In this document: positions 54,128-64,000 of the stretch, piece by piece
Numbering within the stretch: the first letter of the stretch is position 1
Layout of the letters: each line of letters starts with the position of its first letter
NCBI GenBank assembly: GCA_006538405.1
Contig: BJKQ01000017.1
Span: 576,660-640,659 of the forward strand
DNA from: Hansfordia pulvinata
Lineage: Eukaryota > Ascomycota > Sordariomycetes > Xylariales
Direction of reading: 5' to 3'
Length of the DNA stretch: 64,000 nt
Made by a program: the position numbers and the translations under genes
Notes under the pieces: generated by a model
Told to the model about the DNA's origin: nothing
Database searches by the model: none
The model's input: only the letters and a program-made list of their open reading frames with translations

Positions 54128-56269
54128 ATGGAGGGTGACAAGGACGCTGAAGCCGGTGTGAGTCCCCGGGCCGGCCAGCTTAGAGCTGAAATGCCGCCTC
54201 GTGCAGATAGCCCTTCGACCACAGCCTCGGCCGCCTCTTCTCTGCATCAAATGCCATCCTCCTCTTCCGCGTCGCGCTCTATCGCTCGCGCTCGCTCCCA
54301 GAACGGCCATGGCTGCGGCGATCTCGACCTCTCCGACCACCCAGACTCTCAAGATTTGGCGCGACGGGAGAAAAGCCCGTTCGAGGTGGCATGGGATGGC
54401 GACGCCGACCCTGCCTGCCCCCGCAGCATGCCACTATTCCGAAAGTGGATCCTGGTGCTCATCGTCGGCATGGGCAGCTTGTGTGTGTACGTTGTTGCCC
54501 GGGCGATCTTTGCTGCGCGTGGCTTTCAACACCTTCACTGACGGCCGTTCATAGGACTTGCGCAAGTTCGATCTACACGGCCACCTATCATCAAATGAAC
54601 CCCGAGTTCCACATATCGTCCATTGTCGGGACTCTAGGGCTGTCTACGTTTGTCCTTGGTAGTACGTACACCTGCACCCGCCGCCATTTCCTCGCGGCGC
54701 GAAACGTTATTGACCAGAATCGCCTACCAGTCGCACTCGGGCCCCTCCTTATGAGCCCCCTGAGTGAGTTCTACGGTCGCAGGCCTATATACTTGATCTC
54801 GTGGGCTTTGTTTCTTGTCTGGCTTATTCCATGCGCCGTAGCCGATAATGCGCAAACAATGCTGGTGGTTAGTCCTGCCTGCTTGCTCTTGACTCGATTG
54901 TCTCCCCTTCAAGCCAAGTCCACGTCCGCTGACATAAGGTCTAGGTCCGTTTCTTTGACGGCTTCGCAGGGAGTTCGTTTCTCAGTGTCGCCGGCGGCAC
55001 CGTCAGTGATGTATTCAGACGTGACCAGATCCAGGCTCCCATGGCCATCATCGCCCTCAGTCCCTTCATCGGCCCTAGCCTTGGCCCCTTACTGGGGGGG
55101 TTCATCAACTACTACACAAGTTGGAGATGGACATACTACGTGAGTTTGGTGACCGCCTTCGGCTTCGCCGTCTATGCCGCCATCACCGCAGGGATGGGAA
55201 CGCTGTATGCTGACTGGGCCTCTCCCGCAGGCTCTTATTATATGGTCTTTCTCCTTGCTTCTCTTGATCGTATTCTTAGCTCCCGAGACTTACCGTGAGT
55301 ACACTCAGATGACCCTTCAAGCTGGCTTGCACTCGTTAATCACTTGGTAGACCCTATACGTTTACGCGCCAAGGCCCGAGTGCTGCGGAACGAGACTGGC
55401 GACGATCGCTGGTATGCACCCATGGAGAGGTCGGACAAATCAATCGCGAGGACCGTCGGCTACTCTCTACTTCGACCGTTTCAGTTGCTCATCCACGAGC
55501 CGATGTGCCTACTCCTCTGCCTGTTCTCCGCTATCCTCCTGGGCGTACTCTATCTCTTCTTCGGCGCCTTTACTCTCGTTTTCGGGAACAACTATGGGTT
55601 CAATCTCTGGCAGATCGGGCTGAGCTTCATGGGCATATTCGTGGGGATGATCACTTGCTCAGCCTCAGACCCGCTGTGGCAACTCGTTCATGATCGGCTG
55701 GTTGAGCAGAATGGAGGTGTTGCCGAGCCAGAGCACCGCCTAGCGCCAGCAATCGCTGGCGCCTTGCTTGTTCCGACTGGCTTGTTTTGGTTCGCCTGGA
55801 CAAGCATCCCTTCGGTCCATTGGATTGTGCCAATCATTGGGTCTGGTGTCTTCGGCTGCGGGACTCTGCTCGTTTTCACTGGTGTCTTCACGTTTCTCGG
55901 TAGGATTACTCGTGTGCTCTCGCTTCATCTGACGACCCGCTGACAACTGTGATCCGATAGTGGACGCTTATGCAGTGTACGCGGCGTCTGCACTGGCCGC
56001 GAATAGCTTTGCTCGGTGCGCATTTGCAGGTAAGCACGCCTTCGATCTATACACTGGCCTATCTGGTTCATAAAGGTGGATTGACAGCTGACATGCCCCC
56101 CATGATAGCGGCATTTCCGTTGTTTGGAATACAGATGTACGAGAACCTTGGGTACCAGTGGGCTTCGAGCTTACTCGCTTTCCTGACCGTGGCTATGTTA
56201 CCCTTTCCGTACTTATTCTTCAAAATTGGGAAGAAGCTCCGGAAGAACAGCAAATTCGCTGCTACATAA
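54128..56269 (+). CDS. MFS transporter, DHA1 drug/H+ antiporter-like
   Basis: Eight exons: 54128-54486, 54555-54661, 54731-54867, 54945-55139, 55231-55294, 55351-55899, 55961-56029 and 56109-56269, giving 546 residues. All seven introns (56-91 nt) have GT-AG ends and restore one frame. After a hydrophilic Ser-rich N-terminus comes PFEVAWDGDADPACPRSM, the start of TM1 (KWILVLIVGMGSLCVTCASS), and then ALGPLLMSPLSEFYGRRPIYL, the loop 2-3 motif A. VRFFDGFAGSSFLSVAGGTV and LSPFIGPSLGPLLGGFINYY follow. The second half contains LLRPFQLLIHEPMCLLLC, PAIAGALLVPTGLFWFAW, and ends LPFPYLFFKIGKKLRKNSKF. Such plasma-membrane antiporters export drugs, toxins or polyamines; substrate unknown. The gene is intact, yet its stop lies only about 90 bp from a RIP-mutated AT-rich block, and it has many more introns than its neighbours. 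Confidence 0.93.
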
Positions 56270-56630
56270 CGTATAGAGTGTGGCGCTTCCCGCAACTGAA
56301 AGGACCTTTCGTCACTGAGGTCCGAGAGCCCGCGATCGACTATTATAGTAACTAATTAATATACTGGATAGAGAATAAACTTATATACCATTGAATACAT
56401 ATTATATGTGACCTTTAAGCTTTACTGCAACCTTAACGGTGGTCGACTTCAATCTTACCGCTTCATTTTATAAGATATAAGTTAAAATTTATATAAGTAT
56501 AAATTAAAAGCGATAAAATATGTGATTAATTTCGAAAGTTAATTTAAATTAATGTTTAAACGGTATAAGCGTTAAAAAACATCCGATATGTTTATAATAT
56601 AAACGTATAAAAGTATAGTGTTTATAAATA
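56270..56630. other. Transition into AT-rich block
   Basis: Composition changes sharply near 56345-56360, from ordinary genic DNA to sequence dominated by TA and AA steps. No gene is present. The AT-rich part before the retroelement may be another RIP-mutated repeat into which the element inserted. Confidence 0.6.
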
Positions 56631-56814
56631 TGTTATAAGGAGAAGTCTTAGCTTAACTTAATATATTCCTGTATAAGATTAATATAAACTCCTTATAAAT
56701 ACCCCTCGGATCTCTTATTAAATATAAAGGTTTAAAGTTTAATTCTTATTTATTATATACCTTATATCACCTTTTTAACATTACTTTACTTAATCGTGTC
56801 TTTTACTTATAATA
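56631..56814 (+). repeat. 5' long terminal repeat of RIP-mutated gypsy element
   Basis: About 184 bp, beginning TGTTATAAGG and ending TA (probably CA before mutation). It is a direct repeat of 63697-63879. Shared landmarks include GAGAAGTCTTA/GAAGAAGTCTTA, CCTCGGATC and ATCGTGTC. It is preceded by AAATA, the same five bases that follow the 3' copy, a candidate target-site duplication (weak in AT-rich DNA). Confidence 0.8.
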
Positions 56815-58028
56815 ATTTTAAACCTTCGCTTTTTAATTACTTAAAGTAATAACTTTTACCGTTAAGAATAACGATATTAAAAAGGGATTATCTTATACTT
56901 AATAAGCCGATTTACCTTAAATCGTTAATAAATAATAACCGTTACCCTTATAAAATAAGAATAATTCTTAAAAGGATTAAAATAACGACTTATCTCTTTT
57001 ATAAGTAAAGAAAAGATAATTATAAAGGCGATTAAATAATATATTAATAAATATAAATAATATTTTAAAGAGATTATAAGAGTTAAAGATCTTTAACTTA
57101 ATATATAATAAAATATAAAACTTAAATTAATAATAACCGTATTATCGATTAAAATATAAGGGACTTAAGTAACGCTTAAAGTCGAATCGCCCTTAAAATA
57201 AAAGTGATTTTTATAAGTAAAGAACCCTCTTTTTAAAGTTAAACTTAAATTTAAAGGAAGACTTATATATTAAGCCGCTTAAATTTTTAAGCCTTTTAAA
57301 TATAAGCCGTTATATTAATATAAATAAAATTAAGGTGCTTAATATAAAGTTTACTTTTTCTTAATAAAATGCTTAATAAGTTAATTATAAGACTGTCTTT
57401 TAAGCTTCCTTAAAACGTATATAAAATAATAAAGAAAAAGTTATCTTTAATTATAAAAAGTTAAATAAGACTTATAAAGGCTTATATTAAACTTATTATA
57501 AGATATTATCTTAAAAAGAGTTATATACCCTTAAAAAAAGTTAATAAGAATTTATAAAATAAATTAAGTTTATTATTAAACATTTCACTTATAAGTAAAT
57601 AACTTTAAATATATAATAAGAGTAAGCCGCTTAACGTTTAAGTTAAGATCCTTATCGATTCGATTAATATTTAATTAAGTTAAAGTAATAACTTAAATTT
57701 TATATTAATTAAAAACGGGTCTTATTATTCTTAAAGAAGTTACTTTCTATATTATAAGATAGTATTTTTAATTATATAATTAAGCTATTTATTAAGTGTA
57801 TAACGATAATAAAGCTTATTACTTAATATTAAGAATTATTAAGTATAAAGGAAAAGAAGTTTATTAAAAAGACCTTTTAATATAAAAACGATACGTTATT
57901 AAAGAACTTTTAAAACACACTTAATAATATTAATAATAAAAATTAATAAAAGAAACGTAAAAATAATAATAATTTAAAGTTAAACGACCTTAATATTAAA
58001 AAGTAAAAGCTTATTAATTAAAAAAAAG

Positions 58029-58085
58029 GTGTTACTTATTATTATTATAATAAAAAAGGTTATATTAAATTAAAATATTATAAGT
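58029..58085 (+). pseudogene. gag zinc-knuckle relic
   Basis: Reads VTYYYYNKKGYIKLKYYK, which aligns with a CCHC knuckle of the form C-x2-C-x3-GH-x4-C if Tyr codons replaced Cys (TGY to TAY) and Tyr replaced His (CAT to TAT). Both are RIP-type transitions. It is part of the gypsy element. Confidence 0.6.
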
Positions 58086-58949
58086 TAAAGGTAAAGTAAA
58101 AAAAGGATAAAAGCCCACTTAAAAACCTTATAAATTAAGTAAAAAAATAAGTAAAAAGGTAATATAAGCCTTTATGTATTTTACCTTTAATTTATATTAA
58201 TTTATAAATCTGCTTATACGGTTTTATATACCTTACTTAATACGGCCACCTTATAAAAGAGCTTTAAAATTAAGCATATATATAAACTTAAATACTTACT
58301 TAAAGGTTAATTTAATTAATTTAAACTTTATAATTTAATATAAATTAAATCAGGCCTTAATAAAGTTTATACCCCTTATAAATATAGCATGAATGCTTAT
58401 TAAAACTTATAAATCTTATTAAGTAATAATAATATTTTAAGATAATAAAAGGATTAAGTAAACTTTATAAGTTCTTTATTTAATAATTAATTAAGACCTT
58501 AAATTATTTAATAACTTATTACTTTTATTTAATAATATTATAATTTAAAAGCGAATTATATTATAATTAAGCATAAGTTATTAATAATTTAAGTATAACT
58601 TAATTAAACTTATATTAAAGCCACGCCGGAAATTTTAATAAACTTAAAATAAAAGCATTTATTATTACGTAATAATATAAGTGAACTTTAATTTATTAAT
58701 AAAGATAATAAACATCTTTATAAGTTAAAATTATAAGGAAATTAAGCTTATTCTTACTTATTTTTAAGAGTTTAAAAAGTTCTTTAATATAAATAACGTT
58801 ATTAAGCTCCTTTTATATAAAGGGGTTAATTATATTATTAATTTATAATTAAATAAGGATCCTTTATATATGCTTATTTATTTATTAATAAATAATAAAT
58901 TATAAGAATTATATAAGTTTATTAAAAAGATATAAAGTATTAAAAAGAT

Positions 58950-59370
58950 AAGGTTATTAAAGAGTTTAATAAGGGCCTTTATTCTCTTTATTTTTAAGTA
59001 TAATAAAACGCTCCGTTTATATATAAATTATAAAGGACTTAATAAGGTAATAATTAAGAATTAATATATATTACCCTTTATTTTAAAGCTATTTAATAAA
59101 GTGTTAAAAGCCCGTGTTTTTAATAAGTTAAACTTAAAAAATACGTATTATTATATACGTATACGTTAAGGCGATAAGTAAAAGATTACGTTTCGTACCC
59201 GATATAAGTATTATAAGTTTTTAATTATACTTATAAGCTTAAGTAATGCTTTTATTACTTTTTAAGCTTATATTAATAAAGTATTAAAGGATTAACTTAT
59301 TAATATATATATCGTTTATTTAAACGATATTCTTATTTACTTTAAGGATAATAAAATATATATAAAACAC
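58950..59370 (+). pseudogene. Reverse transcriptase relic (gypsy pol)
   Basis: With stops ignored, translation runs ILFIFKYNKTLRLYINYKGL, then NDILIYFKDN at the catalytic palm (YLDDILIYS-like, with the first Asp turned to Asn). The segments are in the correct order and about normally spaced for a Ty3/gypsy RT. The stops are mostly TAA where Arg, Gln or Trp is expected. Confidence 0.8.
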
Positions 59371-61018
59371 TTATAAATAATAATTTAAGTATTACTTAAT
59401 ACGGGCCTTTATATTAAGCTATTAAAGTGCTAATTTTTTAAAGAGTCTTTAAAGTTCTTAAAATATATAATCTTTATTAAAGGAATTTTTATAAACCTTA
59501 TAAAGGTTAATATAATTATTTATTAGCCTTTATTAAAGTCTTAATATAATATTTAAGTCTTTATCGGCTTTATTAACTTTTATTAACACTTTATAAGCGG
59601 ATTCTTAAAGATTGCTTTTCCTTTAATTAATTATTTAAAAAAGTCCGAATCCTTATTAAAGCTTAAAAGAGATAAGTTCCTTAATATATTAATTAAAAAA
59701 GCGTTTTTTAACTTAATTTAAGTATTTAAAAAAGCTCTTTTATTATTTTACTTTAATTTAAAAAAGTATATATATATAAAAACCGATACTTTAAGCTTAA
59801 GTATATTTAAGATCCTTTTATAGTTTAATAAAAAGGTAAATAATACTTAATAACGTTTTAATCTTATAAGTTATTTAAGGTTAAATCGTAATATATTATA
59901 TATAATTAAAAATACTTATAATAATAAGTAATTTTAAGTATTAATAATATTACTTATAAGGCTTTAAGTTCCTTATAAAAGTTTTAAGCAATTATAATAA
60001 TTTATATATATTTATAAAGTTTACACGCTTAAACGGCCGGTAAGTTAAATAGCTTTTATTCTTTAACCCTTTTAACTTTAAAATTAAGTATTAATTAAAG
60101 AAGCGAAACCTTGCCGATCCACCTTTAAAATAATTAAATTATTAAAGCGATAAGCTTAATAATTTAAAATTCTTACTTATAATAAAATAAAAGCTTAAAG
60201 TAAAGAATAATAATATTAATAATTAATTTATTAACCTTTTAATATATATTATCACCGCTTTTAAAGTATATAAAGTGTAAATAATTATATAAAGCTATAC
60301 ACGTAACGTTATAAAATAAAACGCTTTATATATAAAGGAACCGTTTATAATATTAAAAGAGCTTTTAATATAAGCTTAAAGAAAAAATATAAAATATATT
60401 AAGATTTATATGAAAATTAATATATATTTAAATTAAATTAAATAAAGGTCCCTTTTATATTATAAAAAGAAGATATTTATACTTATTAAGGATAATATTA
60501 AATATTAATTATTATAAATATATTATAATAATTTATTAATAAAGCACTTTAAAGTTAATAAAATATTAAAACTAATTAATTAAAAGTTTTATTAATTATT
60601 ATAAAAAGTAAAAGTTTAAGTATATATTAAGTAATATAAAATTTATATAAGTTTAAAGGCGAAACGCCACTGACCTTATAATAAATTATAAAGTTTATTA
60701 ATATTAAATACTTTTATATAAAAGTTATTTATAAACTTTATTATAAGCTTATTAAAGGTATAATATTAAGGGTAATAAGTAAATAATATCCTTATCTTTA
60801 TAAATAAGTTATTAAAATTATATATATTTTAAGCCGTTTTAAACACGATTATAATAAAAGAGCTTATTAAGTTATTATATATTAAAGTTTATTATAAGTT
60901 TAATAACTTTAAAAGTATATTAATAAATAAAGGCTTATTATTTATTAATTAATATTAATTTAACTTATATTATTACTCGTATATTAAAAGGAGATATTTA
61001 ATTACGTTTTATATATAA

Positions 61019-61070
61019 ACCGATAAGTAAATAAAACATATAAATATTACACTTAAAACGTACTTATATT
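61019..61070 (+). pseudogene. Integrase relic
   Basis: The reading T-D-K-stop-I-K-H-I-N-I-T-L-K-T-Y-L aligns with the conserved gypsy integrase segment of the form TDGQTE-x-x-N-x-x-L-E-x-Y-L. The Gln-to-stop and Glu-to-Lys changes are transitions expected from RIP. Confidence 0.65.
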
Positions 61071-61656
61071 ACTTTATATAAGATAAATAAAGTGTTTATT
61101 AATATTATTAATAAACGTGTACTTCACGATTAATAATAATATAAACACGTTAATAAAATAAAGCCTTTTTTAAATATTATACAGTTAATAACTTAACTTA
61201 CTTAACGTTAAGTATATCGCTTATATAAGAAAAGGCATATTAATCTTTATAATAAAAAATAAGTTAAAAAAGCTAACGAATCTATAATAAATATTTAAAA
61301 AAAAGTAATATAAAGCAGTAAAGTAATAATAAAAGTATTATAATAAAAGGTATTAACCTTTATAATTATAAAAGGTTAATTAATAGCCTTATTAATTATA
61401 AACTTTTATATAAAGTATAAAAAGATTTTATTAAAGTATATAAGATTATTTTAAATCTTAAAGTTAATAAGCTATATAATATATAAGCTTATTACCTTTA
61501 AAATATAATTAAATTTATAATATATTTTTAATTTAATATTTAAAGCCTTAAACCGCTTATATATATAACTTATTACTTATATTAAACCTTAATAATAAAG
61601 ATAAGTAAAAAGTAAAAGACGTTATTAATTATTATATTAATAAAGGTATAAATTAT

Positions 61657-61755
61657 TATAAAGTGAAATAAGTAAAGTAGCCTTATAAGTATAATTAATA
61701 AGTGTATAAGAACGATATATAAAATATAAAGTAAATAATTATTAAGTTCTTAAAA
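61657..61755 (+). pseudogene. Possible chromodomain relic downstream of integrase
   Basis: The reading YKVK-stop-VK-stop-PYKYN followed by VYKND fits a YxVKWKGW-like chromodomain core if the two stops were Trp codons (TGG to TAA/TAG). Position just after integrase suits chromoviruses. The match is short and was made by eye. Confidence 0.4.
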
Positions 61756-63679
61756 AGCATTAAAGTAAAACGGTCTTTTATTAATAAGATTTTAAAAAGA
61801 CACTTAAGTTAAAGGGCTTAAAACGGCCTTAAAACCCTTTTTATTAAAGTGCGAATTTACGAGCTATTTATAGCTTAATTATAAGAAGTTATATTCTTTA
61901 AAAAGGGATTTAAACCCCTTTTAATTTAAAATTAAATTATAAACGTATTAAATACCTTATAAGTACCTTTTAACTTTTAATAATAAATAAAAAGAATAAA
62001 AGCGTCTTTAATATTAAGGTAATCACGCTTTAAAATAAAGTTAAGCTTTTTACTTATAAGATCTTATATATTTTATATATATTAAGTAATAATAACGTGT
62101 TAAGCTTAATAGCTTTAAGCCTTAATAAGGTATAATAATGTTATTATTTAATATAAAATTCCTTTTTAATCTTAAATTATAAAAATCTTTATTAAAACGG
62201 ATCGAAACCCTTATAAAATAAATATAATTAAAAGGGTACTTATTACTTTAAGTTTAATAAGCGGGATTATATAAATATAAGTTTAACGTGCTTATATAAT
62301 AACGATACGGTAATCGTTACGTGTATTATTAATAATCTTTTTAATATTAAATAACCCTTACTTTATTTTATATATAATTATAAAGGATTTAAAGGTCTTT
62401 TTTAAGCGAAATTACGTTAAAGCGATATCTTTTTATTACTTCTCTTTATTAAAGCGAATATTCTCTTTTTAATAACTATTAAATATAAAATTAAAAAGAA
62501 TCGTAAAACATATAACGTTATACTTAAATATAATAAGTAATTATATATAAATAAGATATTAAAAAACCTTTATAAGGATTTATAAGGGTATTAAAGGGAA
62601 TTTAACTTATAAGCTTATAAGTATAATTACCTTTTTAATAATAAGTATAAGTAAAACTTATAAGTTAATTAAACTTATAAATAACTTTAAGTAAAAATAT
62701 AATACTTAAGTTAATAAGTATAAATAATTACACTCACGTATTTTTTATAAAATTTTAAGGTAATAACGGCCGATTAATATTTATTATATACCTTATTTTT
62801 AATATAAATACCTTATTAATAAAGCTTTTTAAACAAGGTTTATTTATAATAATATTACGGTGCTTTTACGTAAAAGTTAATAATAATTTAATTAAGTATT
62901 AAAGGGGTTTCGTAATATAAGATTTTTTAAACCTTATATTTTAAAGTAAAGGTAATAATAACGTTATTACGCTTATTCTTAAAAGTCGACTTAAAGGTAA
63001 TAATGTTCTTATTATTATAAGGCTTATTAAAGGTTTAAATAATTAAGTTATTACTTTTACTTTAATTATAAAATAATCCGATCGGATTTTAAAAAGGATT
63101 TATAAGCTTTCTTTTATCTTTATTTTCGGAACTATTAAAGGTGTTAATAAGGTTTTTATCGTTATTTAATTAATTATTTAATAACTTCGATTTAAGGTTT
63201 TAAGCTTATTATTAATTATATAAAAAATTAAAAAAGAGAAATCCGATTAAATAAAAAGGGTGTAAATAAGGTGCGAATAATAAAAGAGTTAAGAAAGAAG
63301 ACTTTAAGATTAATAAAAAAAAAGAATATAAAGTTAAAAAAGGTGGTATTATTTTATATTTAAAGAGATAACGGATTAAAGCGTATTAATTATATAAAAG
63401 CACGCGATTATTTATTAATTATATAAATTAAAAACTTATATATAATATATTTTTAATTAATTATTATAATAAAGTAAACATATATATAATAAGTGCGAGT
63501 CGTTAACGACTCTTTTATAACTATAAGGGTATTATTATATTAACTTAATAACACTTAAATTAATTATTATAACGGTTAAAGTATATACTTTAATATATTA
63601 ACCTTATTATATTAATATAAGCGCGGTATATACCGTAACCATATTATATTGTTATTAATAACGTTAAGCACGGGTTATT

Positions 63680-63689
63680 AAAAGGGAGA
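63680..63689 (+). other. Polypurine tract
   Basis: AAAAGGGAGA lies 7 bp upstream of the 3' LTR, the expected place of the plus-strand primer of an LTR retrotransposon. It stands out as the most G-rich short stretch nearby. Confidence 0.55.
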
Positions 63690-63696
63690 CGTTAAT

Positions 63697-63879
63697 TATT
63701 ATAAAGAAGAAGTCTTAACTTAACTTAATATATTCCTATATAAGACCAGTATAAACTCTTTATAAGTACCCTCGGATCTTTTATTAAACGTAAAGGTTTA
63801 AGGTTTAGTTCTTATTTATTACATACCTTATATTACCTCTTTAACACTGCTTCACCTGATCGTGTCTCTACTTATGATA
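63697..63879 (+). repeat. 3' long terminal repeat of RIP-mutated gypsy element
   Basis: About 183 bp, direct repeat of 56631-56814, starting TATTATAAAG. It retains more C and G than the 5' copy (for example CACTGCTTCACCTGATC against CATTACTTTACTTAATC), so the 5' copy lost bases by C-to-T and G-to-A changes. It is followed by AAATA, matching the base string before the 5' LTR. Confidence 0.8.
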
Positions 63880-64000
63880 AAATAATATAATTCTATATAT
63901 ATATAAGGTAAAGCAAATAAAAAAACTTAAATCTTAAACATATTTTTTAAAAAACCAACTTAATTAAGTTTAATCGAATAAAAATTCAATATTAAATTAC
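63880..64000. other. AT-rich flank beyond the retroelement
   Basis: Continues AT-rich to the window end with no recognisable gene. The element therefore lies within a larger AT-rich compartment. Confidence 0.5.

Larger units (their letters stand above)
56631..63879 (+). mobile_element. Ty3/gypsy LTR retrotransposon (probable chromovirus), destroyed by RIP
   Basis: A 7.25-kb element between two 184-bp LTRs. All frames are riddled with stops, but fragments on the + strand follow gypsy order. A zinc knuckle with Cys turned to Tyr lies near 58029-58085. Reverse transcriptase spans about 58950-59370, with LRLYINYKGLNK (RLCVDYRGLNK-like), TFRTRYKYYKFLII, and the palm motif YLNDILIYF at 59320-59343. 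RNase H (YIYIKTDTLSLSI) lies near 59770-59810. The integrase TD..TE..N segment lies near 61019-61070. A probable chromodomain relic spans 61657-61755. CA and TG dinucleotides are strikingly rare, as expected when CpA is turned to TpA on both strands. The element is not functional. What 61760-63680 encoded is unresolved. Confidence 0.85.

Noticed and set aside
63880..64000. Possible subtelomere at the right end
   Set aside because: No TTAGGG-type repeats are present; AT-richness is explained by RIP-mutated repeats.

Overview
This window is nuclear DNA of a filamentous ascomycete fungus. The evidence is short GT-AG introns of mostly 50-110 nt, one-gene transcription units with no operons, a divergent histone H3/H4 pair, a five-domain AROM protein, and an AT-rich block with the C-to-T/G-to-A signature of repeat-induced point mutation (RIP). 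Protein flavour and gene structures suggest a Sordariomycete, possibly Hypocreales; that placement is inference. I recognise eleven protein genes.

Layout. 1-4131: no gene. 4132-7226 (+): DDHD-domain phospholipase. 8273-9648 (-): three-finger Swi5/Ace2-like zinc-finger regulator. 11615-14088 (+): RAD3/XPD, the TFIIH helicase. 14570-16150 (-): splicing factor PRP3. 17489-22758 (+): RPA190, largest subunit of RNA polymerase I. 23931-25267 (+): kappa-GST/DsbA-like oxidoreductase. 25975-26464 (-) and 29025-29419 (+): divergent histones H3 and H4. 29420-41740: 12.3 kb with no convincing gene. 41741-43356 (+): Rpn4-like C2H2 transcription factor. 46537-51326 (-): pentafunctional AROM (ARO1). 54128-56269 (+): MFS drug/H+ antiporter-type transporter with seven introns. 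About 56355-64000: extremely AT-rich DNA. Inside it, 56631-63879 is a RIP-destroyed Ty3/gypsy retrotransposon whose LTRs, polypurine tract, zinc knuckle, reverse transcriptase, RNase H, integrase and probable chromodomain can still be traced.

Most of the genes are nuclear housekeeping functions (transcription, repair, splicing, chromatin, aromatic amino acids). The MFS gene and the relic beside it form the only accessory-looking part.

Two observations matter most. First, four otherwise intact genes (RAD3, the DsbA-like gene, the Rpn4-like gene, and ARO1 twice) carry apparent one-base losses. All five sit in runs of C on the coding strand, and one added base brings every total coding length back to a multiple of three. 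Homopolymer undercalling in the assembly is the likeliest cause, so automatic annotation would split these genes. Second, the retrotransposon LTR pair shows RIP-type changes directly: the 5' copy differs from the less damaged 3' copy mainly by C-to-T and G-to-A changes. I did not find a novel biological system. The unexplained items are the 12 kb gene-poor stretch, recurrent ACGAGTAC and AGGTACCT words in non-coding DNA, and about 1.8 kb of the retroelement downstream of the probable chromodomain. No rRNA, tRNA or CRISPR array was recognised.
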